From Streptomyces sp. NBC_00083 (GTDB lineage: Bacteria > Actinomycetota > Actinomycetes > Streptomycetales > Streptomycetaceae), in contig NZ_JAPELY010000005.1 of NCBI RefSeq assembly GCF_026343295.1, positions 349,629-413,628 on the forward strand: a DNA stretch of 64,000 bases, read 5' to 3'. Below, piece by piece: positions 8,631-17,122 of this stretch. The first letter of the stretch is position 1. Every line of letters begins with the position of its first letter. A program made the position numbers and the translations under genes. The notes under the pieces were generated by a model. The model had not been told where the DNA came from. It saw only the letters and a program-made list of their open reading frames with translations, and made no database searches.

Positions 8631-9661
8631 CAGCGCCCCGCCTCCCACTGCAGCCGTGCCACCGCGTCGAGCACCCGGTCGACGCCGGGCAGGTGGTGCT
8701 TCTCCAGCATGGGCGGCGGATACGGGATGTCGAACCCGGCGACCCGCAGCACGGGCGCCTCCAGGTGGTGGAAGCAGCGCTCGGTGACCCGGGCCGCTAT
8801 CTCGCCGCCGGGGCCGCCGAACCCGGTCGACTCGTGGACGACGACGGCGCGCCCGGTGCGGCGTACCGACGCGCACACCGTCTCGTCGTCGAACGGGACC
8901 AGCGAGCGCAGGTCGACGACTTCGAGGTCCCAGCCCTCCTCGCGGGCCGCCTCGGCCGCCTCCAGGCACACCGGCATGGACGGCCCGTAGGTGATGAGCG
9001 TGGCGCTCGTGCCGGAGCGGCGCACGACGGCCTTGCCGATGGGCTCGACCGGCGCCGGGTCCTCGGGGGACCAGTCGGACTTCGACCAGTACAGCCGCTT
9101 GGGTTCGAGGAAGACGACCGGGTCGTCCGACGCGATGGCCGCGCGCAGCATCCCGTACGCGTCCTCCACGGTGGAGGGGGTGACGACCTGGAGGCCGGGC
9201 GTGGCCATGTAGTAGGCCTCGCTGGAATCGCTGTGGTGCTCCACGCCGCCGATGCCGCCGCCGTAGGGCACCCGCACCACGAGAGGCATCGTCATCGCGC
9301 CGCGGGTGCGGTTGCGCATCTTGGAGACGTGGCTGATGAGCTGCTCGAACGCCGGGTAGGCGAAGGCGTCGAACTGCATCTCGACGACCGGCCGCAGCCC
9401 GTACATCGCCATGCCGACGGCCGTGCCGAGGATCCCGGCCTCGGCGAGCGGGGTGTCGGTGCAGCGGTCCTCGCCGAACTCCTTGGCGAGCCCGTCGGTG
9501 ACCCGGAAGACACCGCCCAGGGTGCCGACGTCCTCACCGAGGACGTGCACCGTGGGGTCCTCGGCCATGGCGTCGCGCATCGCGCGCTGGAGCGCCTGCG
9601 CCATGGTGGCCGGTTTCTTCGCGGCCTGCCGGCCGTTGGCGCGGTCGGTGACGGTGGCCAT
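8630..9661 (-). CDS. bkdB: Branched-chain alpha-keto acid dehydrogenase E1 beta
   Basis: The 343-residue beta subunit of the thiamine-diphosphate E1 decarboxylase. Family blocks include VLGEDVGTLGGVFRVTDGL, DTPLAEAGILGTAVGMA, EMQFDAFAYPAFEQL and VVHESTGFGGPGGEIA. It pairs with the alpha subunit encoded immediately upstream to make the alpha2beta2 enzyme. Start and stop each overlap the neighbouring gene by one base (TGATG), which suggests tight coupling and equal synthesis of subunits. Confidence 0.94.
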   Translation of the reverse strand: MATVTDRANGRQAAKKPATMAQALQRAMRDAMAEDPTVHVLGEDVGTLGGVFRVTDGLAKEFGEDRCTDTPLAEAGILGTAVGMAMYGLRPVVEMQFDAFAYPAFEQLISHVSKMRNRTRGAMTMPLVVRVPYGGGIGGVEHHSDSSEAYYMATPGLQVVTPSTVEDAYGMLRAAIASDDPVVFLEPKRLYWSKSDWSPEDPAPVEPIGKAVVRRSGTSATLITYGPSMPVCLEAAEAAREEGWDLEVVDLRSLVPFDDETVCASVRRTGRAVVVHESTGFGGPGGEIAARVTERCFHHLEAPVLRVAGFDIPYPPPMLEKHHLPGVDRVLDAVARLQWEAGR

Positions 9662-10785
9662 CAGCGGGCCTCGGCTTCCAGCTCGGCGCGCAACTGGGCC
9701 GCCTGCTCGCGCAGTTGGCCGTTCTGCTCGGCGTACACCTCGGTGAAGAGATCCATGGGGTCGAGGACCGGCTCGGCGTTCATCTGCTCGCGCAGGGCGG
9801 CGGCCATGGCTTCGGCGGCCTCGGCGGCGGCGCGGATGCCGTCCTCGTCGAGGATGCCGCGGGCGGTCAGCTCGCCCTCCAGGATGCGGATCGGGTCGTG
9901 CTCGCGCCAGGCGTCGACCTCGGCGGAGCCCCGGTAGCGCGTCGCGTCGTCGGCGTTGGTGTGCGCCTCCATCCGGTACGTGACCGCCTCGATCAGGGTG
10001 GGTCCGCCGCCGCGCCGGGCGCGGGCGACGGCCTCGGAGAGCACCTGGTGCACGGCGGGCGCGTCGTTGCCGTCGACCAGGCGGCCCGGCATGCCGTAGC
10101 CCACGGCCTTGTGGGCGAGGGAGGGGGCCGCGGTCTGCTTGGCGAGCGGCACGGAGATCGCGAAGCCGTTGTTCTGGACCAGGAAGACGACCGGCGCCTG
10201 CCACACGGCCGCGAAGTTCAGCGCCTCGTGGAAGTCGCCTTCGCTGGTGCCGCCGTCGCCGACCAGGGCGAGCGCCACCACGTCGTCGCCCTTGAGGCGG
10301 GCCGCGTGGGCGAGGCCCACCGCGTGCGGGAGCTGGGTGGCGAGCGGGGTGCACAGCGGCGCGATGCGGTGCTCGCGCGGGTCGTAGCCGGTGTGCCAGT
10401 CGCCGCGCAGCAGCGTCAGGGCCTGCATGGGGTCCAGGCCGCGGGCGACGGCGGCGAGGGTGTCGCGGTAGCTCGGGAACAGCCAGTCGCGCTCTTCGAG
10501 GGCGAGGGCGGCGGCGACCTCGCACGCCTCCTGCCCGGTCGACGAGGGGTACACGGCGAGGCGGCCCTGCTTGGTGAGGGCGGTGGCCTGCGCGTTGTAG
10601 CGGCGGCCTCGGACCAGCTCCGCGTACAGCTTCAGCATCAGCGCGCGGTCGAGCTCGGCACCCGTGCCCAGGACCCGGAAGGGCTCGGGGTCGGGCAGAA
10701 GCGGGGCGGGGTCGGTGCGGCGCCTCCAGGCGGGTGGAGGGGCCGGCCGGTATGCGGCGGCACCGGGGAGCTCTTGGACCGTCAT
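9661..10785 (-). CDS. bkdA: Branched-chain alpha-keto acid dehydrogenase E1 alpha
   Basis: The 374-residue alpha subunit carries the thiamine-diphosphate motif GDGGTSEGDFHEALNFAAVW and the phosphorylation-loop region RYRGSAEVDAWREHDPI. The start at 10785 was chosen for a near-perfect Shine-Dalgarno AAGGAGGTG at 10793-10801; the frame is open to 10848, but no comparable site lies there. It is first gene of bkdABC. Its promoter region also holds a TetR-type palindrome and three DnaA-box-like sequences and is shared with the divergent Lrp-family gene. Confidence 0.94.
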   Translation of the reverse strand: MTVQELPGAAAYRPAPPPAWRRRTDPAPLLPDPEPFRVLGTGAELDRALMLKLYAELVRGRRYNAQATALTKQGRLAVYPSSTGQEACEVAAALALEERDWLFPSYRDTLAAVARGLDPMQALTLLRGDWHTGYDPREHRIAPLCTPLATQLPHAVGLAHAARLKGDDVVALALVGDGGTSEGDFHEALNFAAVWQAPVVFLVQNNGFAISVPLAKQTAAPSLAHKAVGYGMPGRLVDGNDAPAVHQVLSEAVARARRGGGPTLIEAVTYRMEAHTNADDATRYRGSAEVDAWREHDPIRILEGELTARGILDEDGIRAAAEAAEAMAAALREQMNAEPVLDPMDLFTEVYAEQNGQLREQAAQLRAELEAEAR

Positions 10786-10847
10786 GCCAATGCACCTCCT
10801 TGTGCGGAGCGGACATCCAGGACGGGGCGCGACTGTGACGCCCCTCA

Positions 10848-10863
10848 CCTACCGATTGTTCGG
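10848..10863. promoter_or_regulatory. Candidate TetR-type operator before bkdA
   Basis: CCTACCGATTGTTCGG matches the 16-bp palindrome before paaN in 14 of 16 positions and contains ACCGATTGTTCGGT. It lies 63 bases upstream of bkdA. The degenerate half makes it weaker than the two paa copies. Confidence 0.5.
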
Positions 10864-10898
10864 TCGTGGACGCATTTTGGCTACAGGCGCCTTCAGCC

Positions 10899-10947
10899 TG
10901 TGGACAAACGGTTCTCCACAGCCTGAGATGGGAACAGGTCGTCCACA
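10899..10947. other. Three DnaA-box-like 9-mers
   Basis: TTGTCCACA is on the minus strand at 10899-10907, TTCTCCACA on plus at 10912-10920 and TCGTCCACA on plus at 10939-10947. All fit the relaxed Streptomyces DnaA-box consensus. They sit between bkdA and the Lrp gene. Confidence 0.6.
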
Positions 10948-10965
10948 ACAGGAAGGCGGGGGGAC

Positions 10966-11454
10966 ATGGCAGCTGAACAAATGGCCACCGGCGACGCACG
11001 GCCGGTGCCACCGCGCCCGCTGGACGAGATCGACCACGACATCCTGCGGATCCTCCAGACGGACGGCAGGGCCTCGATACGGTCCGTGGCCGAGCGGGTG
11101 CACGTCTCGCGCGCCAACGCCTACGCGCGGATCAACCGGCTCGTCGAGGACAGCGTGATCCGCGGCTTCACCGCGCGCGTCGACCACGAGCGGGCGGGGC
11201 AGGGGGCCGCCGCGTACATCACGCTCAAAATCGTTCAGAACTCATGGCGAACCGTGCGCGAGCAGCTCAAACTGCTGCCGGGCGCCGCTCATATCGCCCT
11301 GGTGAGCGGGGACTTCGACGTGCTGCTCCTGGTGCACACCCCCGACAACCGGGCCCTGCGCGAGCTGGTCCTCACGCGGATCCAGTCCATCCCGGAAGTG
11401 CTCTCCACCCGCACGCTGCTGGTGTTCGAGGAGACGGACCTGGACCCCGTGTAG
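10966..11454 (+). CDS. bkdR: Lrp/AsnC-family regulator, probable BkdR
   Basis: A 162-residue feast/famine regulator. The N-terminal winged helix-turn-helix starts at LDEIDHDILRILQTDGRASI with recognition helix VHVSRANAYARINRLVEDSVI; a RAM ligand-binding domain follows (GAAHIALVSGDFDVLLLVHT). Divergent placement beside bkdABC matches Lrp-type BkdR regulators, which respond to branched-chain amino or keto acids; that it controls this operon is inference. ATG at 10966 follows GGCGGGGGGAC; an ATG at 10981 is the alternative. Confidence 0.88.
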   Translation: MAAEQMATGDARPVPPRPLDEIDHDILRILQTDGRASIRSVAERVHVSRANAYARINRLVEDSVIRGFTARVDHERAGQGAAAYITLKIVQNSWRTVREQLKLLPGAAHIALVSGDFDVLLLVHTPDNRALRELVLTRIQSIPEVLSTRTLLVFEETDLDPV

Positions 11455-11503
11455 ACGGGTGCCGCGCGGCCCGGTGCGCGAGGCGTTCCGGGTCGCGCAC
11501 CGC

Positions 11504-12343
11504 TCAGGTGCAGTACTTCTTCAGGAAGGCGACCACGGTCTCCCAGGTGTCGGGGGCGCTCAGCAGGCCCACGCCGCGCCGGTCGGAGCCCGCGACCGTG
11601 ACCAGGCGGTTCTCCGGCGCCTTGGTGCCGGCCGCGCTCAGCTCGCGCGCGGCCGTCACGGAGGCGCCGTCCCGGCCGCCGGCCAGGTAGAGCACCGGCA
11701 CGGCGAGCGCCTCGGCGGCGGCCCGCGCGTCCACCGGTCCGGATGTACCGGACGTACCGGGCGGGCCGGGCGCGGACGGGGCGGACAGCGCGACCAGCGC
11801 GTCGGGCTTCAGCGGCATGCGGGCGGCCGCCTGGAGCGTGGCGGCGCCGCCCTGGGACGCGCCCATGAGGAGCAGCTTCCAGGCGCCCTCGCGGCGCAGC
11901 ACGGTGGCCGCGCCCTCGATCTCGGCGGCCTGGTCACCGGTCGTGCTGTTGACGGCGAGCACCCGGAAGCCGTCCTTGCCGAGCTGAAGGGCCCGGTCCT
12001 TCCACTCGCAGACGCTCCCGCCGGACTGATGAGCGAGAACGATCCCGGTGTTGCCACGTCCGGTCAGAAAGCCGCCAGTGGGCGATCCCGTGGCGCTCGT
12101 GAAGACGATCGAATCCGTCGCGGCCTGCTCGGGGGTCAGGCAGCCGAAGGTGTCGCCCTTGACGGGCGCCGTCCGTCCGCCGGGCTGGGCGGCGGCCTTC
12201 TTGACGGCCGCCGTCGCCCCGGGCGCCGTGCTCGCCCCGCCGTCCGCGCCGCCCCGTGCGCTGCATCCGGCCAGCGTCAGTCCCGCGAGCAGCACCACGG
12301 CGCAGCGGGACACAACGGGCGCAGGAGTTCGCGAGGCAGCCAT
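11504..12343 (-). CDS. Lipoprotein alpha/beta-hydrolase
   Basis: A 279-residue protein with a lipoprotein signal peptide (lipobox LAGC) and an alpha/beta-hydrolase fold. The nucleophile elbow is GASQGG, preceded by the first strand segment NTGIVLAHQSGG. A late Asp (YLAGGRDGAS) and a C-terminal region are positioned for the rest of the triad. It probably hydrolyses an ester or amide at the outer face of the membrane; the substrate is unknown. It faces the Lrp gene convergently with 49 bases between the stops. Confidence 0.75.
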   Translation of the reverse strand: MAASRTPAPVVSRCAVVLLAGLTLAGCSARGGADGGASTAPGATAAVKKAAAQPGGRTAPVKGDTFGCLTPEQAATDSIVFTSATGSPTGGFLTGRGNTGIVLAHQSGGSVCEWKDRALQLGKDGFRVLAVNSTTGDQAAEIEGAATVLRREGAWKLLLMGASQGGAATLQAAARMPLKPDALVALSAPSAPGPPGTSGTSGPVDARAAAEALAVPVLYLAGGRDGASVTAARELSAAGTKAPENRLVTVAGSDRRGVGLLSAPDTWETVVAFLKKYCT

Positions 12344-12392
12344 GTCCGTGGATGCTGATCCGCTTCGGTGCCCCAGTCAACGGCCTCGGGAC

Positions 12393-12986
12393 TCAATGGC
12401 CGGTCCGCAACCCCTCGAACGCCATCCTGACCACCGTGTCGGCCACCTGGTCCCCGTCCACCTCGCCCTCGCGCTGCGGCCGGTACCACTCGACCAGCGA
12501 GTTGACCATGCCGAAGAGCAGCCGGGTCGCCAGCCGAATGTCCAGGTCGGCGCGGAGGTCACCGTCGGCGACGGCCGCCTTGAGCAGGTCGGCGACGCGC
12601 TGGTCGAACTCCCTGCGGCGCTCCATCGCCCAGCGTTCCGTCTTGGTGTTGCCGCGGACGCGCAACAGCAGGGTGACGTAGGGCAGTTCGGCCGTCAGGA
12701 CTTCGACGGTACGCCGTGTGACGTACTCGACCCGCTCAATGGAGCGGCCGCGCTGGGCGCCCGGCTCGTCCAGGACGCCGAAGAGTCCGTCGATGGCGCG
12801 GCTCACGGCCCGGCGAAGGAGCTCCTCCTTGCCGGCGACATGGTGGTAGATCGACGACTTGGAGATCCCGGCCGCCTTGGACAGGTGCTCCATCGACGTG
12901 CCGTCGTAGCCGCGCTCGTTGAAGATCCTGACCGCGACCGTCAGGAGGGTCTCGGGCGTGTAGGTGTCGCGCTTGGCGGTCGTCAT
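12393..12986 (-). CDS. TetR-family regulator coupled to paaH
   Basis: A 197-residue TetR protein. The helix-turn-helix is in residues 10-55 (PETLLTVAVRIFNERGYDGT, then MEHLSKAAGISKSSIYHHV); the rest is a helical ligand domain. ATG at 12986 was chosen because it gives the usual TetR N-terminus and overlaps the paaH stop by 4 bases (ATGA); the longer frame to 13121 adds an unrelated arm. Being in the paaH operon, it is the obvious candidate to bind the palindromes at 14671 and 19544, by analogy with PaaR regulators of phenylacetyl-CoA catabolism. That assignment is inference. Confidence 0.85.
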   Translation of the reverse strand: MTTAKRDTYTPETLLTVAVRIFNERGYDGTSMEHLSKAAGISKSSIYHHVAGKEELLRRAVSRAIDGLFGVLDEPGAQRGRSIERVEYVTRRTVEVLTAELPYVTLLLRVRGNTKTERWAMERRREFDQRVADLLKAAVADGDLRADLDIRLATRLLFGMVNSLVEWYRPQREGEVDGDQVADTVVRMAFEGLRTGH

Positions 12987-14548
12987 GAGCCCGTCTCCTC
13001 GTCGCCCGCGTACGCCTGCCGGTAGAGCGCGAGCGAGGGCGCGTAGCGGCCGGTGGGGCAGCGCTCGTGGAGCGCCGAGAGCAGGTCGTACGCCCAGTCC
13101 TGGCCGAGGCGCCGGTTCCATTCGACCGGTCCCAGCGGGTAGTTGACGCCGAGCCGCATCGCGGTGTCGATGTCCTCGGCCGTGGCGACGCCCTTGGCTA
13201 CGGCGTCGGCGGCGAGGTCGATGAGCATCGCGACGGTACGGGCGACGATCATGCCCGGCACGTCACCGATGACGCTGACCTCCTTGCCGAGCTTCTGGAA
13301 CAGGCCGACGGCTTCGGCGACGGCGCGCTCGGAGGTGTCCTCGCTCGCGGAGAGCGCGATACGGGTGGCGCCCCGGTAGTCGAGGGCGAGGTCGAAGTAG
13401 ACGACGTCCGCGAACTCGACGGACGTCTTGCCGTCGGCCGGGACGAGTTGTCCATCCCCCGGAAGCTCGATGTAGGGGCCGCCCTCGTTGACGCTCGTCA
13501 CGTCGATGCCGGCCTCGGTCATCATCGCGACGAGTGCGCGGGCCGGGCCCAGGTCACCGACGACGGTGACGGCCGCGGGCGCCTTGGCGGGCGGCGCGGT
13601 GTGCGGCTCGGGACGCCCCGCCTCCTTCGAGGACGCCGTACCGGGGGCGGCGGACTCGCCGGGCGCCCCGTACGCGTACCAGCCGCGCCCGCTCTTGCGT
13701 CCGTGGAGCCCGGACTCGACCAGGCGGCGCTGGGCGAGGGACGGGGTGAACTTGGGGCTCTGGAAGAAGGACTCCCAGACCGACCGCGTCACCGCCTCGT
13801 TGACGTCCTGCCCGATGAGGTCGGTCAGCTCGAACGGGCCCATCCGGAACCCGCCGCACTCGCGCAGCACCGCGTCGATGGTCGCCGGGTCCGCGCCGCG
13901 CTCCTCGTGGACGGCGAACGCCTCCGCGTAGAAGGGGCGGGCGATGCGGTTGACGATGAAGCCCGGGGTGTCGGTGCAGCGCACCGGCGTCTTGCCCCAG
14001 GCCTTCGCCGTCTCGTACGCCCTGGTCGCGGCGGTCTCGTCGGTGGCGAAGCCGCTGACGACCTCGACCAGCGGGAGCAGCGGCGCCGGGTTGAAGAAGT
14101 GCAGGCCCACGAAGCGGCCGGGGTGCGTGAGCGCCCCCGCGATCGCGGTCACCGACAGCGAGGAGGTGTTGGTGGCGAGCAGACAGTCCTCGGCCACCAG
14201 CGCCTCCAGGGCGGTGAACAGCTCCTGCTTGACCGGGAGTTGTTCGAGCACGGCCTCGACGACGAGCGCCGCGTCGGCGAGCTCGGCGAGGGCGTCGGCC
14301 GGGTGCAGCCGGGCCAGCGCGGCATCGCGCGCGGCTCCGTCCATGCGGCCCTTGTCGACCAGCCTCTCCAGGCGTCCGGCGAGGGCGTCGGCTGCCGCGC
14401 GCGCCCGGCCCGGCACGGCGTCGTAGAGCCGTACGGGGTGTCCGGCGACGAGGGCGACCTGGGCGATGCCCTGCCCCATGGTCCCGGTGCCGACGACGGC
14501 GACGGTACGGCTCGGCGCGATCGCTGAGGCGCTGGCGGTTTTGGTCAT
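12983..14548 (-). CDS. paaH: 3-hydroxyacyl-CoA dehydrogenase, phenylacetate pathway type
   Basis: A 521-residue NAD-dependent 3-hydroxyacyl-CoA dehydrogenase. The N-terminal Rossmann motif is VAVVGTGTMGQGIAQVAL, the catalytic region LHFFNPAPLLPLVEVVSG, and the C-terminal domains contain GFIVNRIARPF and LIGQDVN. A second copy of the C-terminal domain (LGVNYPLGPVEWNRRLG) makes it longer than one-domain enzymes, as in PaaH. It would oxidise 3-hydroxyadipyl-CoA. It diverges from paaN across a 198-base region holding a TetR-type palindrome. Confidence 0.88.
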   Translation of the reverse strand: MTKTASASAIAPSRTVAVVGTGTMGQGIAQVALVAGHPVRLYDAVPGRARAAADALAGRLERLVDKGRMDGAARDAALARLHPADALAELADAALVVEAVLEQLPVKQELFTALEALVAEDCLLATNTSSLSVTAIAGALTHPGRFVGLHFFNPAPLLPLVEVVSGFATDETAATRAYETAKAWGKTPVRCTDTPGFIVNRIARPFYAEAFAVHEERGADPATIDAVLRECGGFRMGPFELTDLIGQDVNEAVTRSVWESFFQSPKFTPSLAQRRLVESGLHGRKSGRGWYAYGAPGESAAPGTASSKEAGRPEPHTAPPAKAPAAVTVVGDLGPARALVAMMTEAGIDVTSVNEGGPYIELPGDGQLVPADGKTSVEFADVVYFDLALDYRGATRIALSASEDTSERAVAEAVGLFQKLGKEVSVIGDVPGMIVARTVAMLIDLAADAVAKGVATAEDIDTAMRLGVNYPLGPVEWNRRLGQDWAYDLLSALHERCPTGRYAPSLALYRQAYAGDEETGS

Positions 14549-14639
14549 GAACGCGATCCTCCCCTACGGCGTGCCCACGGGCCCGGCGGGCCCCCTTCCG
14601 GGGCCGCACGACAGGGGCCGCGGCGGACATGGCCGGTAG

Positions 14640-14648
14640 TTGTCCACA
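14640..14648 (+). other. DnaA box
   Basis: A perfect TTGTCCACA in the paaH-paaN intergenic region. Confidence 0.6.
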
Positions 14649-14670
14649 GGTTTCCCCGGGCCCTCTTGTC

Positions 14671-14686
14671 CCGACCGATCGTTCGG
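14671..14686. promoter_or_regulatory. TetR-type operator between paaH and paaN
   Basis: CCGACCGATCGTTCGG is palindromic at 14 of 16 positions (CCGAnCGATCGnTCGG). It is the exact reverse complement of the site before paaA at 19544-19559. It lies 60 bases before paaN and 122 before paaH, so one site could control both. Confidence 0.75.
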
Positions 14687-14746
14687 TTACTCTAGCGGTG
14701 TCCGGCTCTCCCTGCCCAGCTCGAAGACTCGACGAGGAGTTGCTCC

Positions 14747-16411
14747 ATGCAGCTGACCGAGAAGCACAGGCCCACCCTGGACGGGGCCCTGGAAGCGATC
14801 CGCACCCGTGCGTACTGGTCGCCGCACCCGGAGCACCCCAAGGCCTACGGGGAGACGGGCGCCGAGGACGGCAAGGCCGCCTTCGACGCGCTCCTGAACC
14901 GCCGCTTCGACCTCGACCAGCCGGGCACCGACGACTGGACGGGCGCCGAAGTCTCGCCCTACGGAATCGAGTTGGGCGTGCAGTACCCGCACCCCGACCT
15001 CGACGTACTGCTGCCCGCGATGCGCGCAGGCATGGCCGACTGGCGGACCGCGGGGCCCGAGACGCGGGCCCTGGTCTGCGTCGAGATCCTCGCCCGCATC
15101 GGCGCGCGCACGCACGAGTTCGCGCACGCGGTCATGCACACCAGCGGCCAGGCCTTCATGATGGCGTTCCAGGCCGGCGGCCCGCACGCCCAGGACCGCG
15201 GCCTCGAAGCCGTCGCCTACGCCTACCAGGAGCAGACGCGCACCCCCTCGGGCAGCGCCGCCTGGTCCAAGCCGCAGGGCAAGCGCGACCCCCTGGAGCT
15301 CACCAAGACGTTCACGCCGGCCGGGCGCGGCATCGCCCTGCTCATCGGCTGCAACACCTTCCCGACGTGGAACGGCTACCCGGGCCTGTTCGCCTCCCTG
15401 GCCACCGGTAACCCGGTCCTGGTCAAGCCGCACCCGCGCGCGGTCCTGCCGCTCGCGATGACGGTGAAGGTGGCGCGCGAGGTCCTGGCCGAGGCGGGCT
15501 TCGACCCCAACCTGGTGGCGCTCGCCGCCGAGCGCCCCGGCGAGGGCATCGCGAAGACCCTCGCGGTCCGCCCCGAAATCAAGATCATCGACTACACGGG
15601 CTCCTCCGTCTTCGGCGACTGGCTGGAGGCCAACGCCCGCCAGGCGCAGGTCTACACGGAGAAGGCCGGCGTCAACACGGTGGTCATCGACTCCACCGAC
15701 AACTACAAGGGCATGCTCGCCAACCTGTCCTTCTCGCTGTCCCTGTACAGCGGCCAGATGTGCACCACCCCGCAGAACCTGCTGATCCCCCGCGACGGCA
15801 TCACCACCGACGCCGGCCAGAAGACCTACGACGAGGTGGTGACCGACCTCGCCGGCGCGGTCGGCGGCCTCCTCGGCGACGACGCGCGGGCCAACGCGCT
15901 GCTCGGCGCCCTCGTCAACCCGGACGTGAAGACCCGCCTGGAGGCGGCGTCCAGTCTGGGCGAAGTCGCCCTGCCCTCGCGGGAGGTGGCCAACCCCGAG
16001 TTCCCGGACGCGGTGGTGCGCACCCCCGTGATCGTCAAGCTGGACGGCGCCAAGCCGGACACGGAGGCCGCCTACCTGTCGGAGTGCTTCGGCCCGGTCT
16101 CCTTCGCCGTCGCCGTCGACTCGACGGCCGACGCGGTCGAGCTGCTGCGCCGCACGGTCCGCGACAAGGGCGCCATGACGGTCGGCGCGTACACCACCTC
16201 GCCCGAGGTGGAGCGCGCCGTCGAGGACGTCTGCCTGGACGAGTCGGCCCAGCTGTCGCTGAACCTGACGGGCGGGGTGTACGTCAACCAGACCGCCGCG
16301 TTCTCCGACTTCCACGGCTCGGGCGGCAACCCGGCGGCCAACGCGGCCCTGTGCGACGGGGCATTCGTGGCCAACCGGTTCCGGGTGGTGGAGGTCCGCA
16401 GGCAGGCCTGA
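14747..16411 (+). CDS. paaN: PaaN, aldehyde dehydrogenase of phenylacetate catabolism
   Basis: A 554-residue stand-alone aldehyde dehydrogenase-like protein of the PaaN family, thought to act after ring epoxidation and opening of phenylacetyl-CoA. The cofactor region LLIGCNTFPTWNGYPGLFAS, the segment IIDYTGSSVFGDWL, and the catalytic Cys in SGQMCTTPQN are visible. It lacks the hydratase domain of PaaZ, so another enzyme would have to hydrolyse the ring. The start has GACGAGGAG upstream. It is a single-gene transcript separated from paaABCDE by three leftward genes. Confidence 0.88.
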   Translation: MQLTEKHRPTLDGALEAIRTRAYWSPHPEHPKAYGETGAEDGKAAFDALLNRRFDLDQPGTDDWTGAEVSPYGIELGVQYPHPDLDVLLPAMRAGMADWRTAGPETRALVCVEILARIGARTHEFAHAVMHTSGQAFMMAFQAGGPHAQDRGLEAVAYAYQEQTRTPSGSAAWSKPQGKRDPLELTKTFTPAGRGIALLIGCNTFPTWNGYPGLFASLATGNPVLVKPHPRAVLPLAMTVKVAREVLAEAGFDPNLVALAAERPGEGIAKTLAVRPEIKIIDYTGSSVFGDWLEANARQAQVYTEKAGVNTVVIDSTDNYKGMLANLSFSLSLYSGQMCTTPQNLLIPRDGITTDAGQKTYDEVVTDLAGAVGGLLGDDARANALLGALVNPDVKTRLEAASSLGEVALPSREVANPEFPDAVVRTPVIVKLDGAKPDTEAAYLSECFGPVSFAVAVDSTADAVELLRRTVRDKGAMTVGAYTTSPEVERAVEDVCLDESAQLSLNLTGGVYVNQTAAFSDFHGSGGNPAANAALCDGAFVANRFRVVEVRRQA

Positions 16412-16438
16412 GTCGGGCCGCCGCAGGGCGGGGGCGCG

Positions 16439-17122
16439 TCAGTCGGGGACGACGGCGTGCCTCTGCACCCAGGCGTGCATCGCGATGGCCGCCGCGGCGC
16501 CCGCGTTGATGGAGCGCGTGGAGCCGAACTGGGCGATGGAGCACACCATATGGGCGTGCTCGCGCGCCTCCTCGGTGAGCCCCGGGCCCTCCTGCCCGAA
16601 GAGCAGCACGCACCGGCGCGGAAGCTCGGTCCGCTCCAGTGGCACCGCGCCGGGCAGATTGTCGATGCCGATGATCGGCACGCCTTCCGCCAGCGCCCAC
16701 GCCGTGAGCGACTCGGTGTCCGGGTGGTGGCGCACATGCTGGTAGCGGTCGGTGACCATGGCGCCGCGCCGGTTCCAGCGCCGCCGCCCCACGATGTGGA
16801 TCTCCCGGGCGAGGAACGCGTTGGCGGTGCGCACCACGGAGCCGATGTTGAAGTCGTGGCCCCAGTTCTCGACGGCCACATGGAAGTCGTGCCGCCGGGT
16901 GTCGAGGTCGGCGACGATCGCCTCACGCGTCCAGTACCGGTAGGCGTCGACGACATTGCGCCGGTCGCCGTGGGCGAGCAGCTCCGGGTCGTACCGGTCG
17001 CCCTCGGGCCAGGGCAGCGGGTGCGGTCCCACGCCGATTTCGGCCGGGCCGAACCCCTCGTCGTACTGGATGGGGTCGCCGGCGGTGTCCTCGGCGGGGG
17101 CCGGCTGCTCGGTGCTGCTCAC
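16439..17122 (-). CDS. TrmH/SpoU-family RNA methyltransferase
   Basis: A 227-residue SPOUT methyltransferase that would 2'-O-methylate a tRNA or rRNA ribose using S-adenosylmethionine. It has the N-terminal NIGSVVRTANAF block, the knot motifs VLLFGQEGPGL and the C-terminal STRSINAGAAAAIAMHAW. About 80 residues precede the domain. The start is GTG at 17122, overlapping the HTTM gene stop (GTGA). It is the third gene of the DUF5819-HTTM-methyltransferase operon. The target RNA cannot be told from sequence. Confidence 0.87.
   Translation of the reverse strand: MSSTEQPAPAEDTAGDPIQYDEGFGPAEIGVGPHPLPWPEGDRYDPELLAHGDRRNVVDAYRYWTREAIVADLDTRRHDFHVAVENWGHDFNIGSVVRTANAFLAREIHIVGRRRWNRRGAMVTDRYQHVRHHPDTESLTAWALAEGVPIIGIDNLPGAVPLERTELPRRCVLLFGQEGPGLTEEAREHAHMVCSIAQFGSTRSINAGAAAAIAMHAWVQRHAVVPD

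Noticed and set aside
14687..16315. 542-residue minus-strand frame opposite paaN
   Set aside because: Shadow of the paaN codons; no recognisable motif or ribosome site.
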